NCBI GenBank assembly: GCA_964017045.1
Contig: OZ024796.1
Span: forward strand, 20,979,510 to 21,043,509
Origin: Omphiscola glabra
Taxonomy: Eukaryota; Mollusca; Gastropoda; Lymnaeidae
Direction: 5' to 3'
Length of the DNA stretch: 64,000 nt
Shown: positions 13,031-26,340 of the stretch, piece by piece
Layout: each line of letters starts with the position of its first letter
How positions within the stretch are numbered: position 1 is the first letter of the stretch
Made by a program: the position numbers and the translations under genes
The notes under the pieces: model-generated
What the model saw: only the letters and a program-made list of their open reading frames with translations
Told to the model about the DNA's origin: nothing
Database searches by the model: none

Positions 13031-13039
13031 GATTGTCTT

Positions 13040-13905
13040 AAATGACATAATACCCATAGGTTAACTAAATGATTGTCTTGGGTCTAACTGTCAAACTGAC
13101 AGAATACCCATAGGTTAACTAAATGATCGTCTTGGGTTCAACTGTCAAACTGACAGAATACCCATAGGTTAACTAAATGATTTTCTTGAGTTCAACTGTC
13201 AAACTGACAGAATACCCATAGGTTAACTAAATGATTTTCTTGAGTTCAACTCTCAAACTGACAGAATACCCATAGGTTAACTAAATGATTTTCTTGAGTT
13301 CAACTGTCAAACTGACAGAATACCCATAGGTTAACTAAATGATTTTCTTGAGTTCAACTGTCAAACTGACAGAATACCCATAGGTTAACTAAATGATTTT
13401 CTTGAGTTCAACTGTCAAACTGACAGAATACCCATTGGTTAACTAAATGATTTTCTTGAGTTAAACTGTCAAACTGACAGAATACCCATAGGCTAACTAA
13501 AGGATTGTCTTGGGTTCCACTGTCAAATGACAGAATACCCATAGGTTAACTAAATGATTTTCTTGAGTTCAACTGTCAAACTGACAGAATACCCATTGGT
13601 TAACTAAATGATTTTCTTGAGTTCAACTGTCAAACTGACAGAATACCCATTGGTTAACTAAATGTTTGTCTTGGGTTCAACTGTCAAACTGACAGAATAC
13701 CCATTGGTTAACTAAATGATTTTCTTGAGTTCAACTGTCAAACTGACAGAATACCCATAGGTTAACTAAATAATTTTCTTGGGTTCAACTGTCAAACTGA
13801 CAGAATACCAATAGGTTAACTAAATGATTGTCTTGAGTTCAACTGTCAAACTGACAGAATACCCATAGGTTAACTAAATGATTGTCTTGGGTTCCACTGT
13901 CCAGC
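13040..13905. repeat. 54-bp minisatellite
   Basis: About 16 copies of a unit containing TGACAGAATACCCATAGGTT, AACTAAATGATTTTCTTGAG and TTCAACTGTCAAAC. Terminal copies carry GTCTTGGG in place of TTCTTGAG. Confidence 0.96.
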
Positions 13906-14320
13906 TGGCTATTCATCTTCGGTTCTGATCAAAACATATAAAGCCCAGCTGAGCTTCGATTCGGCCTAGTGGACAAACCGCCCTGCCCCCCTTCCAAACC
14001 CCTTCCACTTCTGTTAGTCCAATTTCCTGCAGGGCTGTTGAGACCATCTGACCAACACCCGCCCCTGTTACGCCAGTATGCGGTAGGGGGCGAGCGCCCC
14101 AAAGCCAACAAGAAAGAGGTGACTGAAATAAAACCGGCCCCAGCTTTGTGAAGGATTGCTAATGTCCACTCAGACTGACTTTCACCCCTCATCTTACCCG
14201 CCCGATCTTCTTCCCTTTAATTACTCGGACCCTGGCCGGACATTCAAATCAACCATTGTCTGGACAGAAAAATCGAATCAGGGCTCTTATTTAATTCGTT
14301 TTCTTTCTTTCTCTCTTTTG
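13906..14320. other. Unique spacer, no gene seen
   Basis: Moderately GC-rich sequence with open frames of 60-90 codons on both strands. No domain or composition supports coding. Confidence 0.35.
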
Positions 14321-14429
14321 TTTTATCTCTCTTTCTTTATGTCTTTCCATGTCTCTTTCTCCCTCTCGCTCTCTCTCTCTCTATCTCTCTATAACTATCT
14401 ATCTATCCATCTAATCTATCTATCAATCA

Positions 14430-14524
<95 letters not shown>

Positions 14525-14575
14525 CATCCATCTATTTAACTATCCACCCATTCATCCACCCATCCATCTATCATA
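14320..14575. repeat. CT-rich tract merging into (TATC)n
   Basis: CT-rich run at 14300-14390, then about 32 TATC repeats (14398-14525), then decay into TCCA and CATC variants. Confidence 0.95.
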
Positions 14576-15462
14576 TACATATATACATAATCAAATGTTT
14601 AAATAAGACACATTATCCCCACTCAGCCATCTGATTAATCATTTTATTTACTTTGTTTTACACTTTGAGCTGAAAAATGTGTAGAAATACTCAGCTGTAT
14701 CGAAATTGTAATCGTTTATTGACAATATGTTTATAAAACAGCCAAACAGTTAGTCGTTGTTTTTCTTTCTCCCCAATGATGAAACATTGGCAAAATGTGA
14801 CCAACTTAGCGTAGGGCAAGCTGTTAATTTGAATAATGTCATCCTGCTTTTAACATATAGTTTTAATTTTTTTTTTTTTTTAAATTCATTGAAAACTTAT
14901 TTAAAACTCAGTATAGACATGTCTCTACACACCAGTACTGTTTGCTCTGTAGACTCTGGTAAAGAGTTGAATGTAATTTCTAATGGTTGCACTTTGTTTT
15001 TTTTGTTTATGTTTGGAGACAATTTTTTGTTTAAACATTCCTTTGCTAAATCAAGTAGTACAACGAAATGAACAGTTTAAATATTAATTTCAAGCGAAAT
15101 TATATACATGTATTATTAACTTAACATACAGTATTTGCATATATACAACAAGGTCAAGTGACAACTCAATTATTTTATGCACAAAAATGCACAATTGCAT
15201 TTTGAATTATCCAAAAAGTTTATGGCCACTCAACAGCCCCCAACCCCCCTCCCTTTCAAATTCACTCAGCAGCCATGGGCCGCCCCGATTTCTGCTTTTC
15301 CCTACCCCCGCGCCTATTAGTGGGACACTAGGATGGGATGAAACTAAGATGGTTCAAAAAGATTACCCCCAGTGCGTGCCACAATTGGAATGAATTCAGC
15401 CTTTCTATGGTACAGAGTCGCATAATCCTTAATTTTCACGCTGATAGATGTAGTCACCCCCC
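14576..15462. other. AT-rich spacer, no gene seen
   Basis: Contains poly-T near 14868. One open frame of about 100 codons (14757-15071) has no recognisable domain. Confidence 0.35.
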
Positions 15463-15469
15463 CCCAAAA

Positions 15470-15472
<3 letters not shown>

Positions 15473-15502
<30 letters not shown>
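15473..15502. repeat. (AC)n microsatellite
   Basis: About 15 uninterrupted AC dinucleotides. Confidence 0.95.
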
Positions 15503-15504
<2 letters not shown>

Positions 15505-15954
15505 ACTCAGGAAATATCCACCCCATGTATCAAACTGTCTGAAAGAAACACTGAATTCAGGTATTCGCCAAAATGCATCCCTTGCATTTGAATTGACCGG
15601 GGAAACATTTTTTAACCCCTTTCCAGCCCACTACTCCCAACTTTCATGAAATAGTAGAGCAAGGTATGTTGAAGCTTGTCTCAACAGACAGGACAATAAT
15701 ATTGGAACGTTTCTGCTCAGAGCCTTTTTCAACAACCAAGACAAAAATTGTAAGACAAGAAATAGACTACAGTAAAAAAAAAATAAAAAAAAAAAAATTA
15801 AAAAAAAAAAAGGAGGGTTGGGGTAGGGAGCCTCTGCCATAAAGGGTGTCACAAATTGAAGTGCTGTATTAGTTTTGTTAAGCGAGAGGGCGTGGAGTTA
15901 AACTTTGCGATAGTCGTCATTATGCCCACAATGGGCGTTGATAGTTGCACTGCC

Positions 15955-16123
15955 CAAAGGCGTAACTAGGGCTAGTGCCGCCCTGGGCGGGCCAAGATTG
16001 TGACCAACCCCTTTCACGATTGACACTCTACAGTTAACCGAAAATGCTTCCTCTCCAAATAAAAGGAAAAAAAGTGAACACCAGAAATGAATGAACTCCT
16101 TGTCCCCCCTAACTATGCCCCTA
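15955..16123. mobile_element. MITE, family A member
   Basis: A 169-bp segment starting CAAAGGCGTAACTAGG and ending AACTATGCCCCTA, an imperfect inverted counterpart. The flanks GCACTGCC (15947-15954) and GCAGTGCC (16124-16131) match at seven of eight bases, which fits an old 8-bp hAT-type target duplication. It shares the CGGGCCAAG segment with the member at 50078. Confidence 0.7.
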
Positions 16124-17220
16124 GCAGTGCCTGTTATAAATGGCCTACTGCAGCGTAGGGTTTATTTATAAACTTCAACACAGAGCTATTTTTAGCCACC
16201 ACCACTTGTTGTCTTGAAATTGACGTCAACGAGGGAATGTGTTATAACATGCCCTGCTGGCCCCTATCCTGGCTGGGGAAGAGACTGTTTACATTTGAAT
16301 GCGTTCCATTTGTTCTCCAGAATGCCAATAGGTGACGACATTTCTAGATTTTCTGTACTAGAACGTTCGGATTTAATTAATACATAAAGCCCGACAGGTT
16401 TCTTAGCGGAGAGACTTACTTAGAGATAGATATACGAGACGTTTATAGCATTGTGTGCACAGCTTAATATTTGTATTTTGTTGATGGCATTTTTTTTTCT
16501 CACTCGCTATAAGTAGGCACACTTTTTTACCTCAGTATTTACACATGCATTTTATCTAATTTAAACAACTTTTCATATGATTAGCTTTGGTGTCGAATAG
16601 TTTTTAAAACTGTCAGATCGGTCTTGTGTTACGCATTGTGTTCGTCTACGAGCCGACTATTAACACAGATTAAATCTTTATAGCCGTAAACGGTACGTAA
16701 CACGGCCCACCCGAACATCTGAATGACTCCTTTGAATACATCAATCACCCAACCCACCAACCCACCCACCAACGCACCCACCAATCCCGCCCTTAGCACG
16801 TTAATTTAAAAAAAAAAAATATGTTCTTATTTTTTTTTTTATTTGGAAGCCCCCCCCCCCCCATTTTTTTTTCTTTTATCGAAATTAAATTCGGACATTA
16901 TCTCAAACGTTTAAAAAAGAATCCATGTTAATGAGTTCATTGCCAGTTTTCTCTTACTAATCAATTTAATTTTACGTTTCAACAAAAAGAAAATTAAACT
17001 GATATCTTTAGCCAAGGATAATAAATGAAGGAATGCATTCATGCTACGCGAAGGACATTGTAGTCTATAATAGTGGAACAAGTTTTGTGGAAGCTTGAAA
17101 TATAAAGACAGGACGATAAATGGAGAACTTTTCTTTGAAAAACCAAGGGTTTTTTTTTTCATTTAAGTCAAGACATGGCTTCGCCTAATATATATATATA
17201 TATATATATATCCCATCGGC
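16124..17220. other. Unique spacer, no gene seen
   Basis: AT-rich with poly-A/poly-T runs and a poly-C run at about 16851-16862. A CCCACCAAC-type short repeat lies near 16745-16790. (TA)n lies at 17190-17211, just inside the next unit. Confidence 0.4.
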
Positions 17221-17230
17221 TTTGGTGGAT

Positions 17231-17920
17231 AGTTGATATCATAAAGTGACATGTTTGTATGTAGTTTATCTGTGCTGCGTAAGCGGCAGCGTCCCCAAGG
17301 TGACTTGGGGGCGTCCACATGGGGTCTTGCCTCTTCGCGGCGTGGCAGACTAGTAAAGGGGACTTGTCCACCCGAAGCTAAAAGACGCCGGCCAAACGCA
17401 TGACTCCCAACGCAACGGGAGCTGCCACTAACATGATTACTAGTTGCTGTTAATGGATATGAAACTTGGGTGGTCACTAAAACCCATGTTGATGATTTTA
17501 GCTACGCGGCCGTGAGAAAGCCGCTCCTAGGCAACCGTTTCGTCCCGCCACTACCAACGTCCCGACCGAAAGACTCCCTGGGCGGTGGGGAGTGGTAACG
17601 CAACACCAACCCCCGGAGTGGAAGCAAAGCCGTCCTGACCCACAGAGAGTTAACTGCGGACGCTTTAAACGCAGCGTCCTCGGTCGACCGGGCCTCCCCT
17701 AGGTCAAGGGGGAGGTTCCCGGCGCCCTCCCGCACGGGCTGGAGTCGGGTTAAGTCCTTCAGTGCTCTGGTTTGTGTGGGGGAGCGCCGGGGGGGCATTA
17801 AGAGCTCGCGCTCGACGGCCCACCGACTCCATCTCTTATGCGACATTTTCAGTATGTAGTTTATATCATAAATTGACATGTTTGTAAGTAGTTGATATCA
17901 TAAAGTGAAATGTTTGTAGG
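17231..17920. repeat. Split 32-bp AT-rich repeat
   Basis: Units of the type GATATCATAAAGTGACATG followed by TTTGTAAGTAGTT occur at 17234-17269 and again at 17853-17920. They are interrupted by the GC-rich insertion at 17270-17852. Confidence 0.75.
17270..17852. mobile_element. GC-rich 583-bp insertion with 12-bp TSD
   Basis: A strikingly GC-rich block inside AT-rich repeats. It is flanked by a perfect 12-bp direct repeat, TATGTAGTTTAT, at 17258-17269 and 17853-17864. The ends read CTGTGCTGCGTAAG and, from the other strand, CTGAAAATGTCGCATAAG, a loose inverted similarity. A 12-bp duplication fits a target-primed retrotransposon fragment, but no poly-A or 3' microsatellite is visible at either end. 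A minus-strand open frame (17502-17879) covers most of it with no domain I recognise. The class is undetermined. Confidence 0.6.
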
Positions 17921-17964
17921 TGTTGATTGTTGTCGTTTGTAACGAGCACTTTTTATTCAAATAT

Positions 17965-18085
17965 ATTTTTAAGTCTTGGGAAAGCGCAGTGGCTTCCTCT
18001 TAGGCAATCTCTTACTCTAGGGCAGTTGCTTTAAACTAGGGCAGTGGCTTTACTCTAGGGCAGTGGCTTCCTCTGGGGATAACGA
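17965..18085. repeat. Short degenerate GGGCAGTGGCTT repeats
   Basis: Four spaced copies of a GGGCAGTGGCTTT-like motif, separated by CTCTTACTCTA-type linkers. Confidence 0.6.
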
Positions 18086-18829
18086 GCTTGAATTAAAAAA
18101 CATTGCTTGTCCACGCTGATTTGTAACACGCGGAAGAATTTAAAAAACTAGATTTACTTTTCAGTGGCACCTAGGGTGGGGCGAAGGGAACAACAGCAAC
18201 CCAGTGTGTATTCTAATCAAGGCGCTATTGTGTACTGGGACAAAAATATCAATCCCCAACTTATTGCGGAATCTTCAACTTTTGTATTCACGGGCAATCC
18301 AACGCCAGACACACAACATATCCCTTATATGTTTATATGGAGTGCTTTCAAATATCTCTTCATGGTTAAAATCGTCTATAGCCAACCCTCAAACCAAACT
18401 GCATTGGTTGGTTGTTGTTGTTGTTGTTTTTTTTGGGGGGGGGGGGGTCCGCATTTATGATATATTTACCTGTACATATGTAAAATGTTTCATATGAGCA
18501 TAAAGAAACAGCTTATCTCTCTTTCCAAACATAGTTTTCTTCCTTCCCGTGTGTTCCAAGTACAACCCTTGAAGAAGAAAGTCTTAAAAATCCCTTAAAT
18601 CGGGCCCCAGACTTACATCCTGTGGTCAAAACAGCCAGTTTTGGAACAATGACTGTAGTCAAGGATTGCCGAAACACCGTTGATGATCGGTTTCCATGGC
18701 AACGCTGACCTCTCTGGGACTGTGGTCGTTAACGGGAGGGAGGGATGGTGTGGAGAAAAAGGGAGAGGGGGTGGGGTTATGTTGTTGGTTAAAATTGGAG
18801 GTTTATTTACTGTGTGACAAGGCTGTACT
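18086..18829. other. Unique spacer, no gene seen
   Basis: Contains a (GTT)n and poly-G junction near 18411-18447. Short open frames only. Confidence 0.4.
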
Positions 18830-19250
18830 GTGTTACAGTAGTGGTCAGATCTTGCTGTCCAATGTTACAGAAGTGGTCAGATATTCCGGTCCGATGTTCA
18901 GTTAGTGGTCAGATCTAGCCGTCTGGTGTTACGGTAGTGGTCAGATCTAGCCGTCTGGTGTTACGGTAGTGGTCAGATCTAGCCGTCTGGTGTTACGGTA
19001 GTGGTCAGATCTAGCCTTCTGGTGTTACGGTAGCGGTCCGATCTAGCCGTCTGGTGTTACGGTAGTGGTCAGATCTAGCCGTCTGGTGTTACGGTCGCGG
19101 TCAGATCTAGCCGTCTGGTGTTACGGTCGCGGTCAGATCTGGCCGTCTGGTGTTACGGTCGTGGTCAGATCTAGCCGTCTGGTGTTACGGTAGTGGTCAG
19201 ATCTAGCCGTCTGGTGTTACGGTAGTGGTCCAGTCTTGCTGTCTGGTGTT
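18830..19250. repeat. 32-bp satellite, subfamily 1
   Basis: About 13 copies of a unit with TGGTGTTACGGTAGTGGTCA then GATCTAGCCGTC. The first copies are divergent. It abuts and is related to the 32-bp array that follows. Confidence 0.95.
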
Positions 19251-20120
19251 CCAGCTGTTGTCAGATATTGATGTCCAATATTACAGTAGTGGTGACATCC
19301 TGCTGTCAAATATTACAGTAGAGGTCACATCCTGCTGTCAAATATTACAGTAGAGGTCACATCCTGCTGTCAAATATTACAGTAGAGGTCACATCCTGCT
19401 GTCAAATATTACAGTAGAGGTCACATCCTGCTGTCAAATATTACAGTAGAGGTCACATCCTGCTGTCAAATATTACAGTAGAGGTCACATCCTGCTGTCA
19501 AATATTACAGTAGAGGTCACATCCTGCAGTCAAATATTACAGCAGAGGTCACATCCTGCTGTCAAATATTACAGCAGAGGTCACATCCTGCTGTCAAATA
19601 TTACAGCAGAGGTCACATCCTGCAGTCAAATATTACAGCAGAGGTCACATCCTGCTGTCAAATATTACAGTAGAGGTCACATCCTGCTGTCAAATATTAC
19701 AGTAGAGGTCACATCCTGCTGTCAAATATTACAGCAGAGGTCACATCCTGCTGTCAAATATTACAGTAGAGGTCACATCCTGCTGTCAAATATTACAGTA
19801 GAGGTCACATCCTGCTGTCAAATATTACAGCAGAGGTCACATCCTGCTGTCAAATTTAACAGCAGAGGTCACATCCTGCTGTCAAATATTACAGTAGAGG
19901 TCACATCCTGCTGTCAAATATTACAGTAGAGGTCACATCCTGCTGTCAAATATTACAGCAGAGGTCACATCCTGCTGTCAAATATTACAGTAGAGGTCAC
20001 ATCCTGCTGTCAAATATTACAGTAGAGGTCACATCCTGCTGTCAAATATTACAGCAGAGGTCACATCCTGCTGTCAAATATTACAGTAGAGGTCACATCC
20101 TGCTGTCAAATATTACAGTA
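19251..20120. repeat. 32-bp satellite, subfamily 2
   Basis: About 27 copies of a unit with AAATATTACAGTAGAGGTCA then CATCCTGCTGTC, very homogeneous. It has the same length and register as subfamily 1. The skeleton TTACRGTAGWGGTCA is shared, so the two arrays look like one ancestral satellite that split. Confidence 0.96.
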
Positions 20121-20389
20121 CCGCTCAGACCTTGCATCAAAACATTGTTTTTGCATTAAAATATTCTAAAAACTTCAAAATAATTATGTTTGTGTTTTTT
20201 AGCAGACAGAAATGGAAATGTGTGAAAATAAGGGGGGGGGGGGGAGGGTGGTATGACATAATTCTTTGAATTTCACGATATATTAAACAACATAGCATTT
20301 TTTTTTTAAATTTAAACGGTGCAATGAACACAATTATTTCCCCATTTAAATGGATAATAACTTTCAATTCAAACGGACATATGTATTTT

Positions 20390-20690
20390 TGGTACTCTTG
20401 GTATTGTCGGGATTCTTGGTATTCTCAGTACACTTGGTATTGTAAGTACTCTTGGTATTGTCAGTACTCTTGGTATTGTCGGCCCTCTTGGTATTGTCAT
20501 TATTCTTGGTATTGTCGGTACACTTGGTATTGTAAGTACTATTGTAAGTACTCTTGGTATTTTCAGTACTCTTGGTATTGTCGGTACTCCCGGTATTGTT
20601 GGTACTCCCGGTATTGTCGGTACTCCCGGTATTGTCGGTACTCCCGGTATTGTCGGTACTCCCGGTATTGTCAGTACCCTTGGTATAGTT
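20390..20690. repeat. 18-bp tandem repeat
   Basis: About 17 copies of GTACTCTTGGTATTGTCR. The right-hand block has CCCGG in place of CTTGG. Confidence 0.94.
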
Positions 20691-21250
20691 TGAAAGCTTG
20701 CATATTTTTTTTTTAAGCGTTTACATCCGTTTTACTACGACTTTAGGAGGTTTTCTGTATCACCTGAGACGTAACTTAAAAATAAAATCTCTAGAGTAAG
20801 TGTAAATCTCCCCTCATTGCAGCCACTAGACGTGCGTGGCCAGAATCTTAATTAACAATACCTTAATGGTAGAAGGAATGAACGTGAGAAAAAAAGGGAG
20901 GGGGGAGATCGGCGTTGATCGTTTTACAAAAGATTCCTCTGCTTTCGGTTTTTCTCTGTTCTTGAAATCATCTCATTATTTTGTTTCAGTCACGTTTTGT
21001 TTTTACACCTGACTTAATCTCAATCCGGTAGACGTGATCAGCACAGCAATACAGTCATATAACTGATTAGTGACTAGGATGAAAGGCGTAGGGCCAGGTC
21101 AGGCCATTGACAGACACATGATTTCTCTTGGCACCTTTAGACTTACATGAGAAATTAAAAGCCAGTTACCATATAAACACTATGTATCTCTGAAACGATG
21201 TGTGTGTCGCCATGGCTCAGGGACAGGGAATGAAAAGGGAACCAAAGCAT
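20691..21250. other. Unique spacer, no gene seen
   Basis: No array, no convincing open frame. Confidence 0.4.
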
Positions 21251-21254
21251 AGCA

Positions 21255-21505
21255 ATTGAGGCGCCATTGAATCACTGGCAAGCTCAGTGAAGTCGTGTCC
21301 TCCTGGGGGCGCCATTGAATCACTGGCAAGCTCAGTGAAGTCGTGTCCTCCTGGGGGCGCCATTGAATCACTGGCAAGCTCAGTGAAGTCTTGTCCTCCT
21401 AGGGGCGCCATTGAATCACTGGCAAACTCAATGAAGTCTTGTCCTCCTAGGGGCGCCATTGAATCACTGGCAAGCTCAGTGAAGTCGTGTCCTCCTGGAG
21501 GGGTT
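21255..21505. repeat. 48-bp minisatellite
   Basis: Five copies of a unit with GGCGCCATTGAATCACTGGC, AAGCTCAGTGAAGTCGTGTC and CTCCTGGG. The period is a multiple of three, so frames stay open on both strands without implying coding. Confidence 0.95.
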
Positions 21506-21639
21506 CCATTCAAAGTTGTCGCGCTCTCAAACAGATACCTCAGTACCGAAAATAATGTTGGCGAAACTTTAACGTTCTGTTCATTGACGTAACAACAGGC
21601 AATAAAATATATAATGGCATTGGCGCATCGATGCAGCTA

Positions 21640-22015
21640 TTACGCTATTAAGTCAACCATTGATCGATACTAGTAAAGTCAAACATTGATCGATGATGCT
21701 TGTAAAGTCATCCATTGATCGATATTTTTAAAGTCAACAAATGATCAATCTTTGTTTTATCAACCATTCATCAATCTTTGTTCTATCAACCTTTGATCCA
21801 TCTTTGTTATCTCAACCTTTGATCAATCTTTGTCATATCAACCATTGATCAATCTTTTTCATATCAACTATTGATCAATCTTTTTCATATCAACCATTGA
21901 TCAATCTTTTTCATATCAACCATTGATCAATCTTTTTCATATCAACCATTCATCAATCTTTGTCATATCAACCATTGTATCAACCATTGATCAATCTTTT
22001 TTGTATCAACCATAA
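21640..22015. repeat. 26-bp AT-rich tandem repeat
   Basis: About 13 imperfect copies containing ATATCAACCATTGATCAATC and a T-rich linker. The left copies are a more divergent AAGTCAACCATTGATCGAT form. Confidence 0.9.
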
Positions 22016-22099
22016 CTGGGTTTGAAAATCGGATAAAGTTTTATTTTACAAATGGAAAGATTTTCTCCAGGTGAATATATGTGTCATGAGACAAGCCCT

Positions 22100-22292
22100 C
22101 ACTTAAAACCCCCCAGAAAAAGAGGTCGACCCAAAAGGATTTGAAGAAGAGAGCTGGAGGCAGACACCAAAAAGAGTGGGCACAACTGGGGACAGCTGGA
22201 GAGACTTGCCCAAGACCGGGATGCCTGGAGAGCCTTTGTTTGTGCCCTATGCCCCAGACGGGACGACAGGCGATGATGATGATGACGAACTC
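22100..22292 (+). pseudogene. Non-LTR retrotransposon C-terminal tail (fragment)
   Basis: The plus strand encodes, across a frame change near 22175, peptides of the kind RKRGRPKR..RRELEADTKR and then WGQLERLAQDRDAWR, ending in LCPRRDDRR and a stop. This pattern is typical of the extreme C-terminus of LINE-type reverse transcriptases. The stop is followed directly by a short GATGATGATGATGA tract (22272-22285), like the 3' microsatellite ends of some non-LTR elements. Only the last 60 or so codons survive, as expected for a 5'-truncated copy. The clade cannot be assigned. A separate in-frame reading here (22176-22442) is a shadow of it. Confidence 0.75.
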
Positions 22293-22473
22293 TTGTACAC
22301 GATGAAGATTCTGTTGGTTATTCTGGACCTGAAAACTCACTACTTCCCACATCACATTGTGAATGTCTTCAAAATATATAGTTTTATTATCATCATTAAT
22401 CTTATTGAGATCATTATCAATAATATTGCATGCGTACAGTAAAGCAGTAAATAAAAAACATATTCCATGTGTG

Positions 22474-22663
22474 CAGAGGCGTAGCTAGAGTGTTTGGCGC
22501 CCGGGGACAAGATTCATTTTAAAGAGCCTTCCTTTCTCATTTTAACCCTCAAACCCATTATTTTCATCAATAAAATAAAAATCAAAGCACATTCTGGCGC
22601 CCTCTACTAGACTGGCGCCCAGGCACATCTGTCCCCCGTACCCCCCCCTTAGCTACGCCTCTG
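22474..22663. mobile_element. MITE, family A member
   Basis: A 190-bp segment with clean inverted ends CAGAGGCGTAGCTAG and TTAGCTACGCCTCTG. It shares internal sequence (TTTTCATC, CAAAGCACATT, GGCGCC) with the copy at 28306 in opposite orientation. The flanking 8-mers do not match, so the target duplication is lost or was never present. Confidence 0.72.
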
Positions 22664-23064
22664 TTCATAAGCTACAGCCTACTTAACTAAACGCCATAAT
22701 TTTATGTTCCTAGGTAAGTAGGGCGTGTTTGCTTTTCTACACGTTACACGAATACCTTTCGTTAATAACAAAGACCATCTCATCCCCCGACCCCCCACAA
22801 CCCCATAACCTGCCCGTAAGACAAACCCCAAGTCCGTCAGACATTACAGTAAACAAACCCAAGACTAGTCCTAGATGACTTCGATCTTCTCTTAGATATG
22901 CCTGGATGCTCAGTCGATTTTGTTTTTTCTGGGCAGAAATGAAAGGTTTTTTTTTTTTCAAAGTGGCAATAAAGGCAGAAAATCGTTGAAGTGTTTTCAA
23001 AGTCTGCCATTGATTGAAACATGGGCCCGGTCTCATTTCCCAAAATGCTCTTACACGCACCCTT
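22664..23064. other. Unique spacer, no gene seen
   Basis: Short open frames on both strands without recognisable content. Confidence 0.4.
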
Positions 23065-23345
23065 ATGTTGTAATGTGCAAGTCAGTGGGGTTATGCTGTA
23101 GAGTGCAAGCCAGTAGGGTTATGTTGTAGTGTGCAAGCCAGTAATTTATGTTGTCGTGTGCAAGCCAGTAGGGTTACGTTGTAGTGTGCAAGCCAGTATG
23201 GATATATTGTAGTGTAAACGCCAGTCGGGTTATGTTGTAATGTGCAAGCCAGCAGGGTTATGTTGTAGTTTGCAATCCCGTAGGGATATGATGTAGTGTG
23301 CAATGCGGTAGGGATATGCTGTAGTGTTCAATCGGTAGGGTTATG
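23065..23345. repeat. 28-bp degenerate minisatellite
   Basis: About nine copies of a unit with GTGCAAGCCAGTAGGGTTAT then GTTGTAGT; the right-hand copies are increasingly divergent. Confidence 0.9.
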
Positions 23346-26174
<2,829 letters not shown>

Positions 26175-26175
<1 letters not shown>

Positions 26176-26340
26176 ATAATCTAATCTAATCTAATATATT
26201 TATCTAATATATATATATATATATATATATACATCTATCTATACAACATTCTTTCTATCTATCTATCTATATATCTATGTATCTGTCAATCTATCTATCA
26301 AACTATATATCTAACTATCTGTCATAGATATACATGTATT
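26175..26340. repeat. Decayed TATC and (TA)n sequence
   Basis: Variants of TCTA and CTAATCTAAT plus a (TA)n run near 26207-26232, continuing the adjacent array. Confidence 0.85.

Noticed and set aside
17502..17879. 125-codon minus frame in the GC-rich insertion as a protein
   Set aside because: GC-rich sequence has few stops, the start lies outside the insertion boundary, and no domain is seen.
18830..20120. Regular 32-bp repeats resembling a CRISPR array
   Set aside because: Units abut directly with no unique spacers, there are no cas genes, and the context is animal DNA.
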